Origin: Candidatus Kapaibacterium sp.
GTDB taxonomy: Bacteria; Bacteroidota; Ignavibacteria; Kapaibacteriales; UBA2268
Length of the DNA: 60,771 bases
Reading direction: 5' to 3'
Assembly: GCA_028376765.1 (NCBI GenBank)
Contig: JAONBD010000008.1
Location: forward strand, 1-60,771
Part shown: piece by piece, positions 28,700 to 37,999 of the stretch
Position numbering within the stretch: the stretch's first letter is position 1
How the letters are laid out: every line of letters starts with the position of its first letter
Translations under genes and position numbers: made by a program
Notes under the pieces: generated by a model
The model's database searches: none
What the model was told of the DNA's origin: nothing
What the model saw: only the letters and a program-made list of their open reading frames with translations

Positions 28700-30214
28700 A
28701 TGTTTGAATTAAATGGCAAAAATTTAACAGTTGAAACTTTAAAAAATATTGCTAGAGATAAAACTAAAATTTCTATCGACAGCAAATCCAAATCCAATTT
28801 AAGAAAGAGTAGGGAATTTTTAGAACAAAAAATTAATTCTGGTGAAAATATTTATGGAATTAATACTGGAATAGGTGAATTTTCAGAAACTAAATTACCA
28901 GAACAAAAGATGAAAGACTTTCAAAAGTATTTGGTTTATAATCATTCTGCTGGTATAGGTAAGCCAATGCCTATTGAATACTCAAGGGCAGCACTAGTTG
29001 GAAGAGTAAATGTTCATTTAAAAGGAAATTCTGCCTGCAGACCAATAATTACAGAAACGATTATTGAAATGTTAAATAAAGATGTTGTTCCAATTATGGC
29101 TCAGAAAGGATCTGTTGGTGCTTCTGGAGATTTAGCCCCAATGGCTCAAGCTGCCCAAACTATGATGGGTGAAGGTGAGTGCTATTATCATGGCGAAAGA
29201 ATGAAAACATCAGAAGCATTTTCAAAAGCAGGTATTACTGCACCTGGCTTGGAAGTTAGAGATGGTTTAGCTTTCATAAACGGATCTAATGTATTAACAG
29301 GTATGTCTGCACTTCATATTTATGACTTCGAAAAAATTATTTTACATGCCGAAATTGCAACTGCAATGAGTCTAGAAGCATTGCTTGGGAATCTTAAACC
29401 TTATTCATCTCAAATTCATGAGCTAAGAGGTTTTTCTGGTGCAATGAATTCGGCATTAATGATCAGAGATATATTTAGTGGTAGTGATTTAGTTACTGGC
29501 AAAATGAAAACAAAACTACAAGATGCATATTCAATGAGATCAACTCCTCAAGTTATTGGAGCAGCTAGAGATGCATTGAATTATGCTAAATCTCAAGTTG
29601 AAATTGAATTGAATGGTGTTTGCGACAACCCAGTCTTTATACCTGATGAAGATTTAGTATTAAGTGGTGCTAACTTCCAAGGTTCTCCAGTATCTTTACC
29701 AATGGACATGGTAAGTGCCGCAATAACAATGGTTTGTATTCTTTCAGAAAGAAGGTTGAATAGGTTATTGAACCCAGCATTATCTGCCGGATTACCTCCA
29801 TTTCTTGCTACAGATCCAGGATTCTTCTCTGGCTTAATGCTCTCACAGTATACTGCTGATACATTAATTGCTGAGCAAAAAATCCTTTGTACTCCTGCTA
29901 GTATTCAGTCTATCCCAGCTGCAGCTGATCAGGAAGATTTTGTTTCAATGGGAATGAACACTGCTTTAAAAAATCAACAAATAAGAGATAACTCATACGG
30001 TGTTATTGGGATTGAATTATTTGCTGCTGCACAAGCACTAGATTTTAGAGATTTTAAATTTGGAGATAAAACCCTTTTAGCTCACAAGTTAATTAGAAAA
30101 CATGTTGATTTTTTAGATTTAGATAGACCCCTACATGGTGATCATGATAAAATGAATAATCTAGTTGAATCAAATGATCTTTTGAAAGAATTAAATCTAT
30201 CTTACAAACAATGA
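28700..30214 (+). CDS. hutH: Histidine ammonia-lyase (aromatic amino acid lyase family)
   Basis: The enzyme removes ammonia from histidine to give urocanate, using an MIO cofactor formed from A141-S142-G143 (in VGASGDLAP). Other family parts are YGINTGIGEFSE with the catalytic Tyr, GSPVSLPMD and the PASIQSIP-xxx-QED segment. The selectivity position reads NH in LVYNHSAGIG, like SH in histidine lyases and unlike HL in tyrosine lyases, and a Glu is kept in LIAEQK; both favour histidine. The residual doubt is because hutU, hutI and hutG are not nearby. The stop overlaps the next gene by 4 bases (ATGA). Confidence 0.9.
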   Translation: MFELNGKNLTVETLKNIARDKTKISIDSKSKSNLRKSREFLEQKINSGENIYGINTGIGEFSETKLPEQKMKDFQKYLVYNHSAGIGKPMPIEYSRAALVGRVNVHLKGNSACRPIITETIIEMLNKDVVPIMAQKGSVGASGDLAPMAQAAQTMMGEGECYYHGERMKTSEAFSKAGITAPGLEVRDGLAFINGSNVLTGMSALHIYDFEKIILHAEIATAMSLEALLGNLKPYSSQIHELRGFSGAMNSALMIRDIFSGSDLVTGKMKTKLQDAYSMRSTPQVIGAARDALNYAKSQVEIELNGVCDNPVFIPDEDLVLSGANFQGSPVSLPMDMVSAAITMVCILSERRLNRLLNPALSAGLPPFLATDPGFFSGLMLSQYTADTLIAEQKILCTPASIQSIPAAADQEDFVSMGMNTALKNQQIRDNSYGVIGIELFAAAQALDFRDFKFGDKTLLAHKLIRKHVDFLDLDRPLHGDHDKMNNLVESNDLLKELNLSYKQ

Positions 30215-31002
30215 AAAATAAAAAACTCAATTCATACACTCGTCAAATAGTAATTCTTGTTTCAATAAATTTAATTAGCATAATTATTTCTGTAGTTTTT
30301 TTGCTGAATGCTCTAAAGAATATGGAAAATGATTCTGTTCTGATTAACCTTACTGGTAGACAAAGGATGCTATCTCAATGGATAGTTAAAGATTTAGCAT
30401 TAAAAAAATTAGATGAAAGTTACTTTAATAAAAATGTTTTTGCCAAAAACCTAAATTCATTTAGGAAGGTTCATATTGGAATTTTGAAGGGTGATAAAGA
30501 TTTAGGTTTAAATCCTATTTCTTTTGAGTATTTAAAAATGTATAAAGATTTAGATGATAAATTTCAATCATTCAACAATATTTTAGATGAAAACAATAAA
30601 TATAATTTTAAAGATCTAGTTAGTAGGCAAATGAAGTTTCTTAAAATAATGGATGAATTTGTTTATTTCTGTGATAATTTAAACCAGAAAAAAATAGAAG
30701 AATTTAAAAACTTAGAGGTGCTTTTATTCGGAATAAACTTCATTGTATTGATACTTGTTATTGTATTTATTTTTGTCCCAAGTATTAAAGAAATAGAGCA
30801 ATCTAGAACTAAGCTGGCTAATACAATTTTTGAACAAGCTCATACTCTAAGGCATCCATTGAGTAATATTATGATGTCAATATCACTAATTGATACAAGC
30901 AAAATGTCGGAAGAAGATTTTGAAAGTATAAAAATATTGGAACACGAGGCAAACACTTTAAATACTCTGATTCAAAAGAATATAGATCAGCTTGAAAAAT
31001 AA
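30211..31002 (+). CDS. Membrane sensor with PilJ-type N-domain and lone histidine-kinase dimerisation domain
   Basis: The 263 residues show one membrane span (about 12-34), a PilJ/NarX-like periplasmic domain that starts with the signature NLTGRQRMLSQ (about 44-54), a second span (about 174-193) and a short cytoplasmic part. The latter contains an H-box AHTLRHPLSNI with H211 at the phosphorylation position, followed by helical residues as in a DHp domain. The frame then stops; no ATP-binding HATPase domain follows here or in the next gene. It overlaps hutH by 4 bases. It may be a phospho-relay or dimer partner, a decayed kinase, or a binding protein; the sequence cannot decide. Confidence 0.75.
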   Translation: MKNKKLNSYTRQIVILVSINLISIIISVVFLLNALKNMENDSVLINLTGRQRMLSQWIVKDLALKKLDESYFNKNVFAKNLNSFRKVHIGILKGDKDLGLNPISFEYLKMYKDLDDKFQSFNNILDENNKYNFKDLVSRQMKFLKIMDEFVYFCDNLNQKKIEEFKNLEVLLFGINFIVLILVIVFIFVPSIKEIEQSRTKLANTIFEQAHTLRHPLSNIMMSISLIDTSKMSEEDFESIKILEHEANTLNTLIQKNIDQLEK

Positions 31003-31065
31003 ATTATAATCTCGTTTGTAACTAAAACGTCATTTGTAGTGTATTTAAATGAAAAGGAGACCAAT

Positions 31066-31620
31066 GTGAAATATTTAATTCTACTCTCGATTATAATATT
31101 CTTACTTTCTTGTGATAACAGTTTAAAAGAAACTAATATTACTGTCAATTCTAATCAAAAAATTATTGAGACAGTTTCATTTAATTCTAATCAATCAGTT
31201 GAGATTGATCAACAAATTCCAAACTTCTATATGAATCCTAGTTCCGATTTGGAAATGGATTTAAGAGATTTTAGAGGTAAGGTTTTAATGTTGCAATTTG
31301 ATGCTTCTTGGTGTAGTATTTGTAAATCAGTAGCACCAAAAATATCAGAAGCTTCAAATATTTTAGATACAGCAAATTTTGCAATAATTAAAATTTATGA
31401 TGCCTACTATGATATCTCTGATTTCATAGAGGCGGCTTCTCTATATCAATCTAATTATTACAATGTTCAAAATGGAACAATTGATGGATTTGATTTAACA
31501 AGTTTATATAATGTTAAGTCTTTTCCTAGATCACTAATAGTTGATAAAAATGGTATTTTAAGAGAAATTAGATCTACTTCCAGCTTGGATATTGTCGAGA
31601 CAATGAAGAAATATCAGTAG
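31066..31620 (+). CDS. Thioredoxin-fold lipoprotein
   Basis: I chose the GTG at 31066: AAGGAG lies 7 bases before it and the protein then begins with a lipoprotein signal (lipobox LLSC, C16). A longer frame from a GTG at 31039 would put nine polar residues in front. The 184 residues contain a thioredoxin fold with active site WC83-S-I-C86 and the cis-Pro loop SFPRSLIVD. It is predicted to be a membrane-anchored periplasmic disulfide oxidoreductase. It follows the sensor protein by 63 bases and overlaps the convergent nitroreductase by 7 bases. Confidence 0.82.
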   Translation: MKYLILLSIIIFLLSCDNSLKETNITVNSNQKIIETVSFNSNQSVEIDQQIPNFYMNPSSDLEMDLRDFRGKVLMLQFDASWCSICKSVAPKISEASNILDTANFAIIKIYDAYYDISDFIEAASLYQSNYYNVQNGTIDGFDLTSLYNVKSFPRSLIVDKNGILREIRSTSSLDIVETMKKYQ

Positions 31621-32288
31621 TTTAACATTATTTCTTCAATTGATTTTCTCTTTTTATCGGGTATCTTAGCATCATCTTTTGGTAATCCAACTGGTAGTAA
31701 CATCACAGGTGCTTCGTTATCAGGTCTATCTAATATTCTTTTTAAAAAGCTTATTGGATGTGGCGTATAAGGAATAGTAACTAAACCAGCATTATGAATT
31801 GCTGCAAACAATAAGCCCATAGCCAAACCTATTGATTCATTCGGGTAATAATTAGCTATCTTATTAGTGCCATTATCTATTCTATATTTTTCTTTAAAAA
31901 CAACTATTAGATATGGAGCTTCTGTTAGAAATGGTTTTTCCCAATTATTACCTGTAAAAGCAATATCATCTAATTTTTGTTGGGAAAACAGCTTTTCAAA
32001 TGATTTCTTTTCTATTATTTCAGCTTCTAACCTAATTTTATTTTTTAGTTTATTATCTGAAACTACTGCAAACTTCCATGGTTGAATGTTTGCTCCAGAT
32101 GGCGCTGTACCAGCTGTGAGTACAATGTTTTTTATAATTTCAGGATCAATTGGATCGTTTGATATATCTCGAACAGTTCTTCTCTGATTCATTTTCAAGT
32201 AAAATATCTCAGAATCATTCAACATCTCTTCGTTGCCTTTTCTATTAAAATTTAAATCAATAAATTTATTTTCTGTATTTAATTCCAT
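31614..32288 (-). CDS. Nitroreductase-family FMN protein, iodotyrosine-deiodinase-like
   Basis: An FMN-dependent reductase of about 224 residues from the ATG at 32288 (a TTG at 32321 would add 11 residues). The FMN-binding RRTVRDIS, GTAPSGANIQPWKF, the NAGLVTIPYTPHP segment and the ending MLLPVGLPKDDAKIPD-x-KRK follow the pattern of iodotyrosine deiodinase (IYD) more closely than that of NfsA/NfsB. The lid residues that grip the halotyrosine in animal IYD (Glu, Tyr, Lys) are only partly kept: a Phe is at or near the Tyr, and the Lys is not evident. Activity on halogenated tyrosine is therefore uncertain. The gene stands alone, convergent with the thioredoxin lipoprotein. Confidence 0.8.
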   Translation of the reverse strand: MELNTENKFIDLNFNRKGNEEMLNDSEIFYLKMNQRRTVRDISNDPIDPEIIKNIVLTAGTAPSGANIQPWKFAVVSDNKLKNKIRLEAEIIEKKSFEKLFSQQKLDDIAFTGNNWEKPFLTEAPYLIVVFKEKYRIDNGTNKIANYYPNESIGLAMGLLFAAIHNAGLVTIPYTPHPISFLKRILDRPDNEAPVMLLPVGLPKDDAKIPDKKRKSIEEIMLNY

Positions 32289-32374
32289 ATTCTCAATTTT
32301 ATTAGTTTCAAACGTAACCAAAAATAAGGAAAATATTCAGAATAAGTTATTGATATTTTATTAGAGTAATATTT

Positions 32375-33532
32375 TTATTCAAAAAGTCCTAATGCTCGGG
32401 AAATAACTATTCTTTGAATTTCTGATGTTCCTTCACCAATTTCTAAAAGCTTTTGATCTCTGTAATATTTTTCTGCATCATATTCTTTCATTAATCCGTA
32501 CCCTCCAAGAATTTGGACACAATGATTTGCAGATGTATGAGCTAGTTCAGAACAATATAATTTTGCAATCGCACCTTCTTTGGTAATTTTCAAGCCTTCC
32601 TCTGCCATTCTGCAAACATCATAGAGATAATTTCTGGATAGCTCTAATCCCATCTCTACATCAGCCATTTTAAAAGAATTAGCTTGGTAAGTTCCTATTG
32701 GCTTTCCAAATGTCTTTCTTTCCATTGAATATTTAACAGTGTAATCCAAAGCACCTTGAGCGAGACCTAAGCCCATAGCAGCTATTGATAATCTACCCTT
32801 ATCAAGCGTTGCTAACATTTGTTTAAATCCATCTCCTTGCTTTCCTAGCATAGCAGATTTATGTACTCTAACATCTTCAAAATGAAGTTCGCCAGTATTT
32901 GAACCTCGCCACATCATTTTTCCATGCATTGAATTTTGAGTAAAGCCTTTTGCATCATTTTCAACAATAAAACAGCTAAGTTCAGATTTCCCATCGCTAG
33001 ATTCTCCAGTTTTAGCTAATACTGTTGATCCTATTGTTATATCAGTAGCAGAATTAGTTATAAATATTTTTGATCCATTTATAATCCAATCATCTCCATC
33101 CTTAACAGCTGTTGTCTGTGTATTACCTGCATCAGAACCAGCTTCGGGTTCAGTTAACCCAAATCCCCATAAATTACCTTCTGCTAATTTTGGGAGATAT
33201 TTATCTTTTTGTTCTTGATTACCGAATTGTATTAGTGGACCAGTTCCCAATGAATTATGAGCAGCAACAGTAGCACCTTGAGATCCATCAATTCGAGAAA
33301 CTTCTTCAACAGCTATAATATAGCTAAGGTAATCTAATGCTGAACCTCCATATTGTTCTGGTATTAATGCACCAAGTAGTCCTAAATCTGACATACCTTT
33401 TGTTAATTCATAGGAAAATTCTTCTTTTTCATCTAATTCTTTAGATTTATGATGAATTTCTTCCTCGGCAAATTTTCTAACTGTTTCTCTTAATAAAATT
33501 TGATCTTCGCTTAGTCCACGGTTTAAAGGCAT
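32375..33532 (-). CDS. Acyl-CoA dehydrogenase
   Basis: A FAD flavoprotein that oxidises acyl-CoA to enoyl-CoA. The 385 residues show the N-terminal helical domain, FAD-binding GFGLTEPEAGSDAGNTQTTA, and the C-terminal signature with QILGGYGLMKEY and EGTSEIQR; the Glu of this last motif is at the catalytic-base position of short/medium-chain members. The length matches short-chain enzymes. No etfAB or other beta-oxidation gene is beside it, so substrate is uncertain. The gap to scpB upstream is 71 bases. Confidence 0.94.
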   Translation of the reverse strand: MPLNRGLSEDQILLRETVRKFAEEEIHHKSKELDEKEEFSYELTKGMSDLGLLGALIPEQYGGSALDYLSYIIAVEEVSRIDGSQGATVAAHNSLGTGPLIQFGNQEQKDKYLPKLAEGNLWGFGLTEPEAGSDAGNTQTTAVKDGDDWIINGSKIFITNSATDITIGSTVLAKTGESSDGKSELSCFIVENDAKGFTQNSMHGKMMWRGSNTGELHFEDVRVHKSAMLGKQGDGFKQMLATLDKGRLSIAAMGLGLAQGALDYTVKYSMERKTFGKPIGTYQANSFKMADVEMGLELSRNYLYDVCRMAEEGLKITKEGAIAKLYCSELAHTSANHCVQILGGYGLMKEYDAEKYYRDQKLLEIGEGTSEIQRIVISRALGLFE

Positions 33533-33603
33533 TTTAGTTTAATGTTTTAATGTTAAAAATATAATTACGTTGATAAAAATAATTTATTTAATAAAATGAA
33601 ATT

Positions 33604-34314
33604 CTAATTATTTACATCTACATTTATAGAAATTTGATCATCAACAGATTCTTGCTTATTGATTGTAATATCTTCTAATTCTTTTAATTTAGGTAAATCA
33701 TCTAAACTATTTAGTGCAAATAGTTTAAGAAATTCATCTGTTGTTGAATAAAGTAATGATTTACCGATACTTTTACTTCTACCAGCTATCCTAATTAACT
33801 TCTTCTCTAGAAGTGAATTAACTACTTCATTAGAGTTAACACCTCTAATCTCTTCAACAGATGGCTTAGAAATAGGTTGTTTGTATGCAATAATTGAAAG
33901 AGATTCTAGTGCTGCTCTTGATAATTTTTTCTTTGATTTTTGATTATATAGTTTGGCAACATAATTCCCAAATTCATTTTTTATACCAAACTGGTAGCCA
34001 CCAGCATAATTTAATATTGTAAATGCTCTGTTTTCAATCTCTAATTCTTTATTTATGCTTGATATAATATCAATAAAATGTGCTTCGCTCCAAGAAAAAT
34101 CATTAAATATAATCGATGTAAATTCTAGATGAGCCAAGGGTTTATCCTGTTTACCATTCTTTATTAATTCTTTGTCGAGTATATCCTTTTCAAATAGAAT
34201 TTCAAATAATGTCTTGATATCCAAAGGTTCGGCACTTGAAAAAATAATTGCTTCAATAGCTTGCCTTTTTTGATTTTCACTTAAAGTTAAAAAATATGGA
34301 GTAAATTTAATCAT
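33604..34314 (-). CDS. scpB: Segregation and condensation protein B
   Basis: ScpB binds ScpA in the SMC condensin complex that organises chromosomes. The 236 residues contain the two winged-helix domains, with the KKLSRAALESLSIIAYKQPISKPSVEEIRG segment and SLLEKKLIRIAGRSKSIG that mark the family. There is an acidic C-terminal tail (about 205-236). The start overlaps the scpA stop by 4 bases (ATGA), as usual for the pair. smc is not in the window. Confidence 0.95.
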   Translation of the reverse strand: MIKFTPYFLTLSENQKRQAIEAIIFSSAEPLDIKTLFEILFEKDILDKELIKNGKQDKPLAHLEFTSIIFNDFSWSEAHFIDIISSINKELEIENRAFTILNYAGGYQFGIKNEFGNYVAKLYNQKSKKKLSRAALESLSIIAYKQPISKPSVEEIRGVNSNEVVNSLLEKKLIRIAGRSKSIGKSLLYSTTDEFLKLFALNSLDDLPKLKELEDITINKQESVDDQISINVDVNN

Positions 34315-35024
34315 GGCTGTATTGATGTTAAAGATATTTCAGAATAATTTTCTTCTTGATAGATAAAGACTTCATTTTTTCTAACTAAATCTAAAATTGC
34401 TAAAAAAGCAGTGACTATTTGCAGCCTATCAACTTTTGCAAATAATTTTGAAAAAGACAACTTTGACGATTGCTTCAATTTGTTTAAAATTATGTTAGAT
34501 TGATCTTCAATTGTATAAATATTAGCATCAACTTTATGTTGATAATTGTTAGATTTATTTCTTTTGACTAAATTATTAAAAGCATTTATTAAGTCATAAA
34601 TGCTAGGAGTTACACCATCGATACTATTTTTACTTATTTCATTTTCATAATCAAAATTCTCTCTATAATAAGTATATTCAGTTCTTTTAAGATTATCTGA
34701 TAATTTTTCTACACTTTCTTTAATTTGTTGATATTCTAACAACTTCTGTACTAGCTCAGTCCTAGGGTCTTCAATTGGTTCACCATCTTCATCTAGATCA
34801 CGAGGTAATAACATTTGTGATTTTATTTGCATAAGAGTTGCAGACATTACTATAAAATCGCCAGCTTGATCTATATCAAGTTGTTGCATAAACCTTATGT
34901 ATTCTAAAAATTCTTCTGCAATCAAAGAAATTGGAATATCATAAATATCTAGTTCATCTCTTTTGATAAAGTAAAGAAGTAGGTCAAAAGGACCTTCAAA
35001 ATTATCTATCTTAATTTTATACAT
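34311..35024 (-). CDS. scpA: Segregation and condensation protein A
   Basis: ScpA is the kleisin that bridges SMC heads. The 237 residues begin with the family hallmark YKIKIDNFEGPFDLLLYFI, then the helical SLIAEEFLEYI segment and a C-terminal winged helix (KLFAKVDRLQIVTAFLAILDL). It is the first gene of the scpA-scpB unit and follows the NSS transporter gene on the same strand by 70 bases that hold a terminator hairpin, so scpAB probably has its own promoter. Confidence 0.95.
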   Translation of the reverse strand: MYKIKIDNFEGPFDLLLYFIKRDELDIYDIPISLIAEEFLEYIRFMQQLDIDQAGDFIVMSATLMQIKSQMLLPRDLDEDGEPIEDPRTELVQKLLEYQQIKESVEKLSDNLKRTEYTYYRENFDYENEISKNSIDGVTPSIYDLINAFNNLVKRNKSNNYQHKVDANIYTIEDQSNIILNKLKQSSKLSFSKLFAKVDRLQIVTAFLAILDLVRKNEVFIYQEENYSEISLTSIQP

Positions 35025-35061
35025 TTATTGAAAATCTTAAATTTGGTTAATTGAAAAAAAT

Positions 35062-35087
35062 AACTTCCATAAAAAAAAATGGAAGTT
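35062..35087 (-). terminator. Rho-independent terminator of the NSS transporter gene
   Basis: A perfect 9-bp stem (AACTTCCAT / ATGGAAGTT) with an 8-base A loop on the + strand is followed on the minus strand by a run of seven T after one A. This is a canonical terminator 8 bases after the stop of the NSS gene and separates it from scpA. Confidence 0.8.
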
Positions 35088-35094
35088 CCGAAAA

Positions 35095-37149
35095 TTAGTC
35101 AAGCATCTTAAATTTATCTGGTTTACTTGCATTTCTTTTCCATGCAACATGTATCAAATAAAACAAGGTAAGCAGTAGCAACAGCATAAATATTCTTGAT
35201 CCCCACATGTAAGGAATATTCTGTTGTTTTTGATAGTAATTAAAAAGGTCATAGGTACTTAAAATGATTGCACATTTTCTTATTAGATTATTATCTGTCG
35301 AACTGATTAATTTAAGAGATTTATCAATTGATGAATTATAATTATCTGATATAACTAAGCTAGCTTCGATTTTTGTAAAAAGAAGTTGTACCTGTTTCAA
35401 TTCATCTTTTGATGGTAAATCTTCATAAGACTTATCATTAATCTGATACTTTTCTCTAACATTTTCAATCATAAAGATTTTTAATATTTTTGATTTTAAA
35501 ACATCATTATCCTTATCGCCCATTTGTAATTGCTTGTTTATCTCATTAATTTCTTCCTTGAAGTCAAATTTTATTGAGTTTTTTACATTAAGTGTTTCAA
35601 TATCTTTTGGTAAATCTTCAGTTCTTAAAATATCATCATAGCTCTTTGGATTAACGTCATTTATCGAAATCGTAAATTCAGGAGAATTTTGTTTATCCAT
35701 CATCAATGTTGGAATTGCATCCTGAACAGTCCAGAATCCTAAGATAAATAGAAGATAAATAGGAGTTACATACTTGACAACAAATATAAATATTTTAGGA
35801 ACTGTAATATCTCCACCTTTGTTCAATTCGACCCAGCCTTTTTTAGCACCAAAAATCCAAGCAAATATTATAACCTCTATTAGTGCAACAATAACTAACA
35901 TAAATGTACCAGCCCAATAATCCATTTCATCCATAAAACCAAATTGTAAATAAAAGAATACAAGATGAACAGCTACAAGTATAAAGATACCTACAAAGGT
36001 AGTAGCTCTTTTATGAGTAAGATCAAACTGCTCTTTTAAAAAGGAAATAAGTGGCTGAGCCATAGCTACAGATGATGTTATTCCTGCAAAGAATAGTAAA
36101 AAGAACCACATAAATCCAAATGCCTGTCCAAATGCATCACTTATTCCAAGCTTTTGAAAAATAACAGACATTGATACAATACCTAGGTTAAATGTTCCTC
36201 CGTCAGCGATCGCTTGAGTTTCTTGTAACCCAAAAAATGCTACTGCAATAGGAATAGCGATAATACCACCCAAAATTACTTCTGCAAATTCATTTATAGA
36301 TGCAGTAGCAATACCAGATAGTGCAATATCTTGTTTTTTCTTAAGATAAGATGCATAAGCCTGAAGAGTACCCATACCAACTGACAAAGTAAAAAATACT
36401 TGCCCTGCAGCTGCCAACCATATTTTAGAATTACCAAGTTGTGTCAAATCTGGATTCCAAATAAATGCTAGTCCATGCCACACACTCCTCTCCGGATAAT
36501 TTATGGGGTCTGGAGTACCTAAATAAAATACAAATATTGCAATGGTTGTTGCAAAAACAAAAAGCAATGGTAATGCAATTTTTGCAAACTTTTCAATTCC
36601 TCCACTAATACCTTTAGAAAGTATATAAAAATTAAAAGCTACTGTTATCAATAGGAATATCCATCCTGGAAGCATACTATCAAAAAACTGACTACCTGTA
36701 CCATCAGCACCACCAGTTTGATATGCAGTTAAGTATTCACCCATAGATGTAACATCCATACCCTGGATAAAATAATCACCTGTTATTGAATAAAAACTAA
36801 AGCCTAGCATCCAAGATACTATCACAGTGTAGTATATCATAATGATAGTTGAAATAAATAATCCAAAAGCTCCAAGATATTTAGCAACTTTATTATTCCA
36901 CATTACATCAAACATTCCCGGCAATGAACCATGGGAATACTTACCACCATTTCTACCTATTGTCCACTCAACCCACATTAAGGGTATCGCAAGTAATATA
37001 AAGGCTGCAAAGTATGGTATCATAAATGCTCCACCACCATTTTGTGCAGCTTGTACAGGGAATCTTAAGAAATTACCAAGACCGATTGCATTCCCGGCCA
37101 TTGCTAAAATTAATCCAAACCTACTTCCCCATTCTTCTCTTTTTGCCAT
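35095..37149 (-). CDS. NSS-family sodium-dependent transporter with extra periplasmic domain
   Basis: The N-terminal 480 residues are a neurotransmitter:sodium symporter with 11 spans: the start WGSRFGLILAMAGNAIGLGNFLRFP holds the unwound TM1 Na+/substrate motif, and GGAFMIPYF follows. Between the eleventh and last spans lies a charged, helical stretch of about 160 residues (about 485-645), which is predicted to be periplasmic and is not part of the core family; usual bacterial members are about 450-520 residues. The last span is about 650-670. Amino acid uptake is likely but the substrate is unknown. It is divergent from the sdh operon across 172 bases. Confidence 0.9.
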   Translation of the reverse strand: MAKREEWGSRFGLILAMAGNAIGLGNFLRFPVQAAQNGGGAFMIPYFAAFILLAIPLMWVEWTIGRNGGKYSHGSLPGMFDVMWNNKVAKYLGAFGLFISTIIMIYYTVIVSWMLGFSFYSITGDYFIQGMDVTSMGEYLTAYQTGGADGTGSQFFDSMLPGWIFLLITVAFNFYILSKGISGGIEKFAKIALPLLFVFATTIAIFVFYLGTPDPINYPERSVWHGLAFIWNPDLTQLGNSKIWLAAAGQVFFTLSVGMGTLQAYASYLKKKQDIALSGIATASINEFAEVILGGIIAIPIAVAFFGLQETQAIADGGTFNLGIVSMSVIFQKLGISDAFGQAFGFMWFFLLFFAGITSSVAMAQPLISFLKEQFDLTHKRATTFVGIFILVAVHLVFFYLQFGFMDEMDYWAGTFMLVIVALIEVIIFAWIFGAKKGWVELNKGGDITVPKIFIFVVKYVTPIYLLFILGFWTVQDAIPTLMMDKQNSPEFTISINDVNPKSYDDILRTEDLPKDIETLNVKNSIKFDFKEEINEINKQLQMGDKDNDVLKSKILKIFMIENVREKYQINDKSYEDLPSKDELKQVQLLFTKIEASLVISDNYNSSIDKSLKLISSTDNNLIRKCAIILSTYDLFNYYQKQQNIPYMWGSRIFMLLLLLTLFYLIHVAWKRNASKPDKFKMLD

Positions 37150-37321
37150 TTCAATTCCTAGTTTGTTCCAATTTGTTTGTTCTGATAACTATTATTTTAT
37201 AATTTATGAAATCTTAATTGTTAAATCGAAACAAGATATGAATTGTCGTATTAAATTCAAAACGTAATTTCTATGTTTCAAGGTTTAAAAGAAATTTTAT
37301 TAAACATTTTACAGGTAAAAT

Positions 37322-37999
37322 ATGGTATTAGCAATTACTAGATCAGTAATTTTTGCCAAAGTCGTTGTTGCTCTAACTGGCTTAGTGATGGTAGGCTTCA
37401 TTATTGGTCACACATCTGGTAACTTATTAATCTTCGTTGGTCAAGATGCAATAAATACTTATGCACAAGGACTTAAAGATATTGGAGCAGCTCTTTGGGT
37501 AGTCAGGTCTGCACTAATTATTTCGGTAGTACTGCATATATACTATACTTTGAAGCTAACAGCCTTAAACAAGGCAGCTAAACCAATAGGTTATAAAAAA
37601 ACTACTTATAAACGATCAACATTTGCAAGTAGAAACATGACAATTCTTGGTCTTACTATTTTGTTCTTTATAATTTATCACTTGCTTCATTATACTTTTC
37701 AAGTTACCCATCCTCAATTTAAGGATTTACAGGATAGTTTAGGAAGGCATGATGTTTATAATATGATAGTTGCAGGTTTTCAAAACCCTATAATATGTAT
37801 CTTCTATATATTAGGAGTACTAGGTTTAGGTTATCATCTTAGACATGGAATTCAGAGTATGATTCACACAATAGGATTGAATAGTGATTCTGCTAAAAAA
37901 TATTCAAATTTATTTGCTAAATTAATCACAATTTTTGCCGTTGTAGGGCTTGGTTCAATTCCAATTTCAGTACTAATCGGTTTAGTTGGAGGAAAATAA
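37322..37999 (+). CDS. sdhC: Succinate dehydrogenase cytochrome b subunit
   Basis: The 225-residue protein is the di-haem membrane anchor of the Bacteroidota-type succinate:quinone oxidoreductase. It has five hydrophobic spans; histidines in them, such as [23 protein letters not shown] and [10 protein letters not shown], match the two haem b ligand pairs. It passes electrons from SdhB to menaquinone. The stop overlaps the sdhA start by one base (TAATG). The order C-A-B is typical. Confidence 0.94.
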   Translation: MVLAITRSVIFAKVVVALTGLVMVGFIIGHTSGNLLIFVGQDAINTYAQGLKDIGAALWVVRSALIISVVLHIYYTLKLTALNKAAKPIGYKKTTYKRSTFASRNMTILGLTILFFIIYHLLHYTFQVTHPQFKDLQDSLGRHDVYNMIVAGFQNPIICIFYILGVLGLGYHLRHGIQSMIHTIGLNSDSAKKYSNLFAKLITIFAVVGLGSIPISVLIGLVGGK

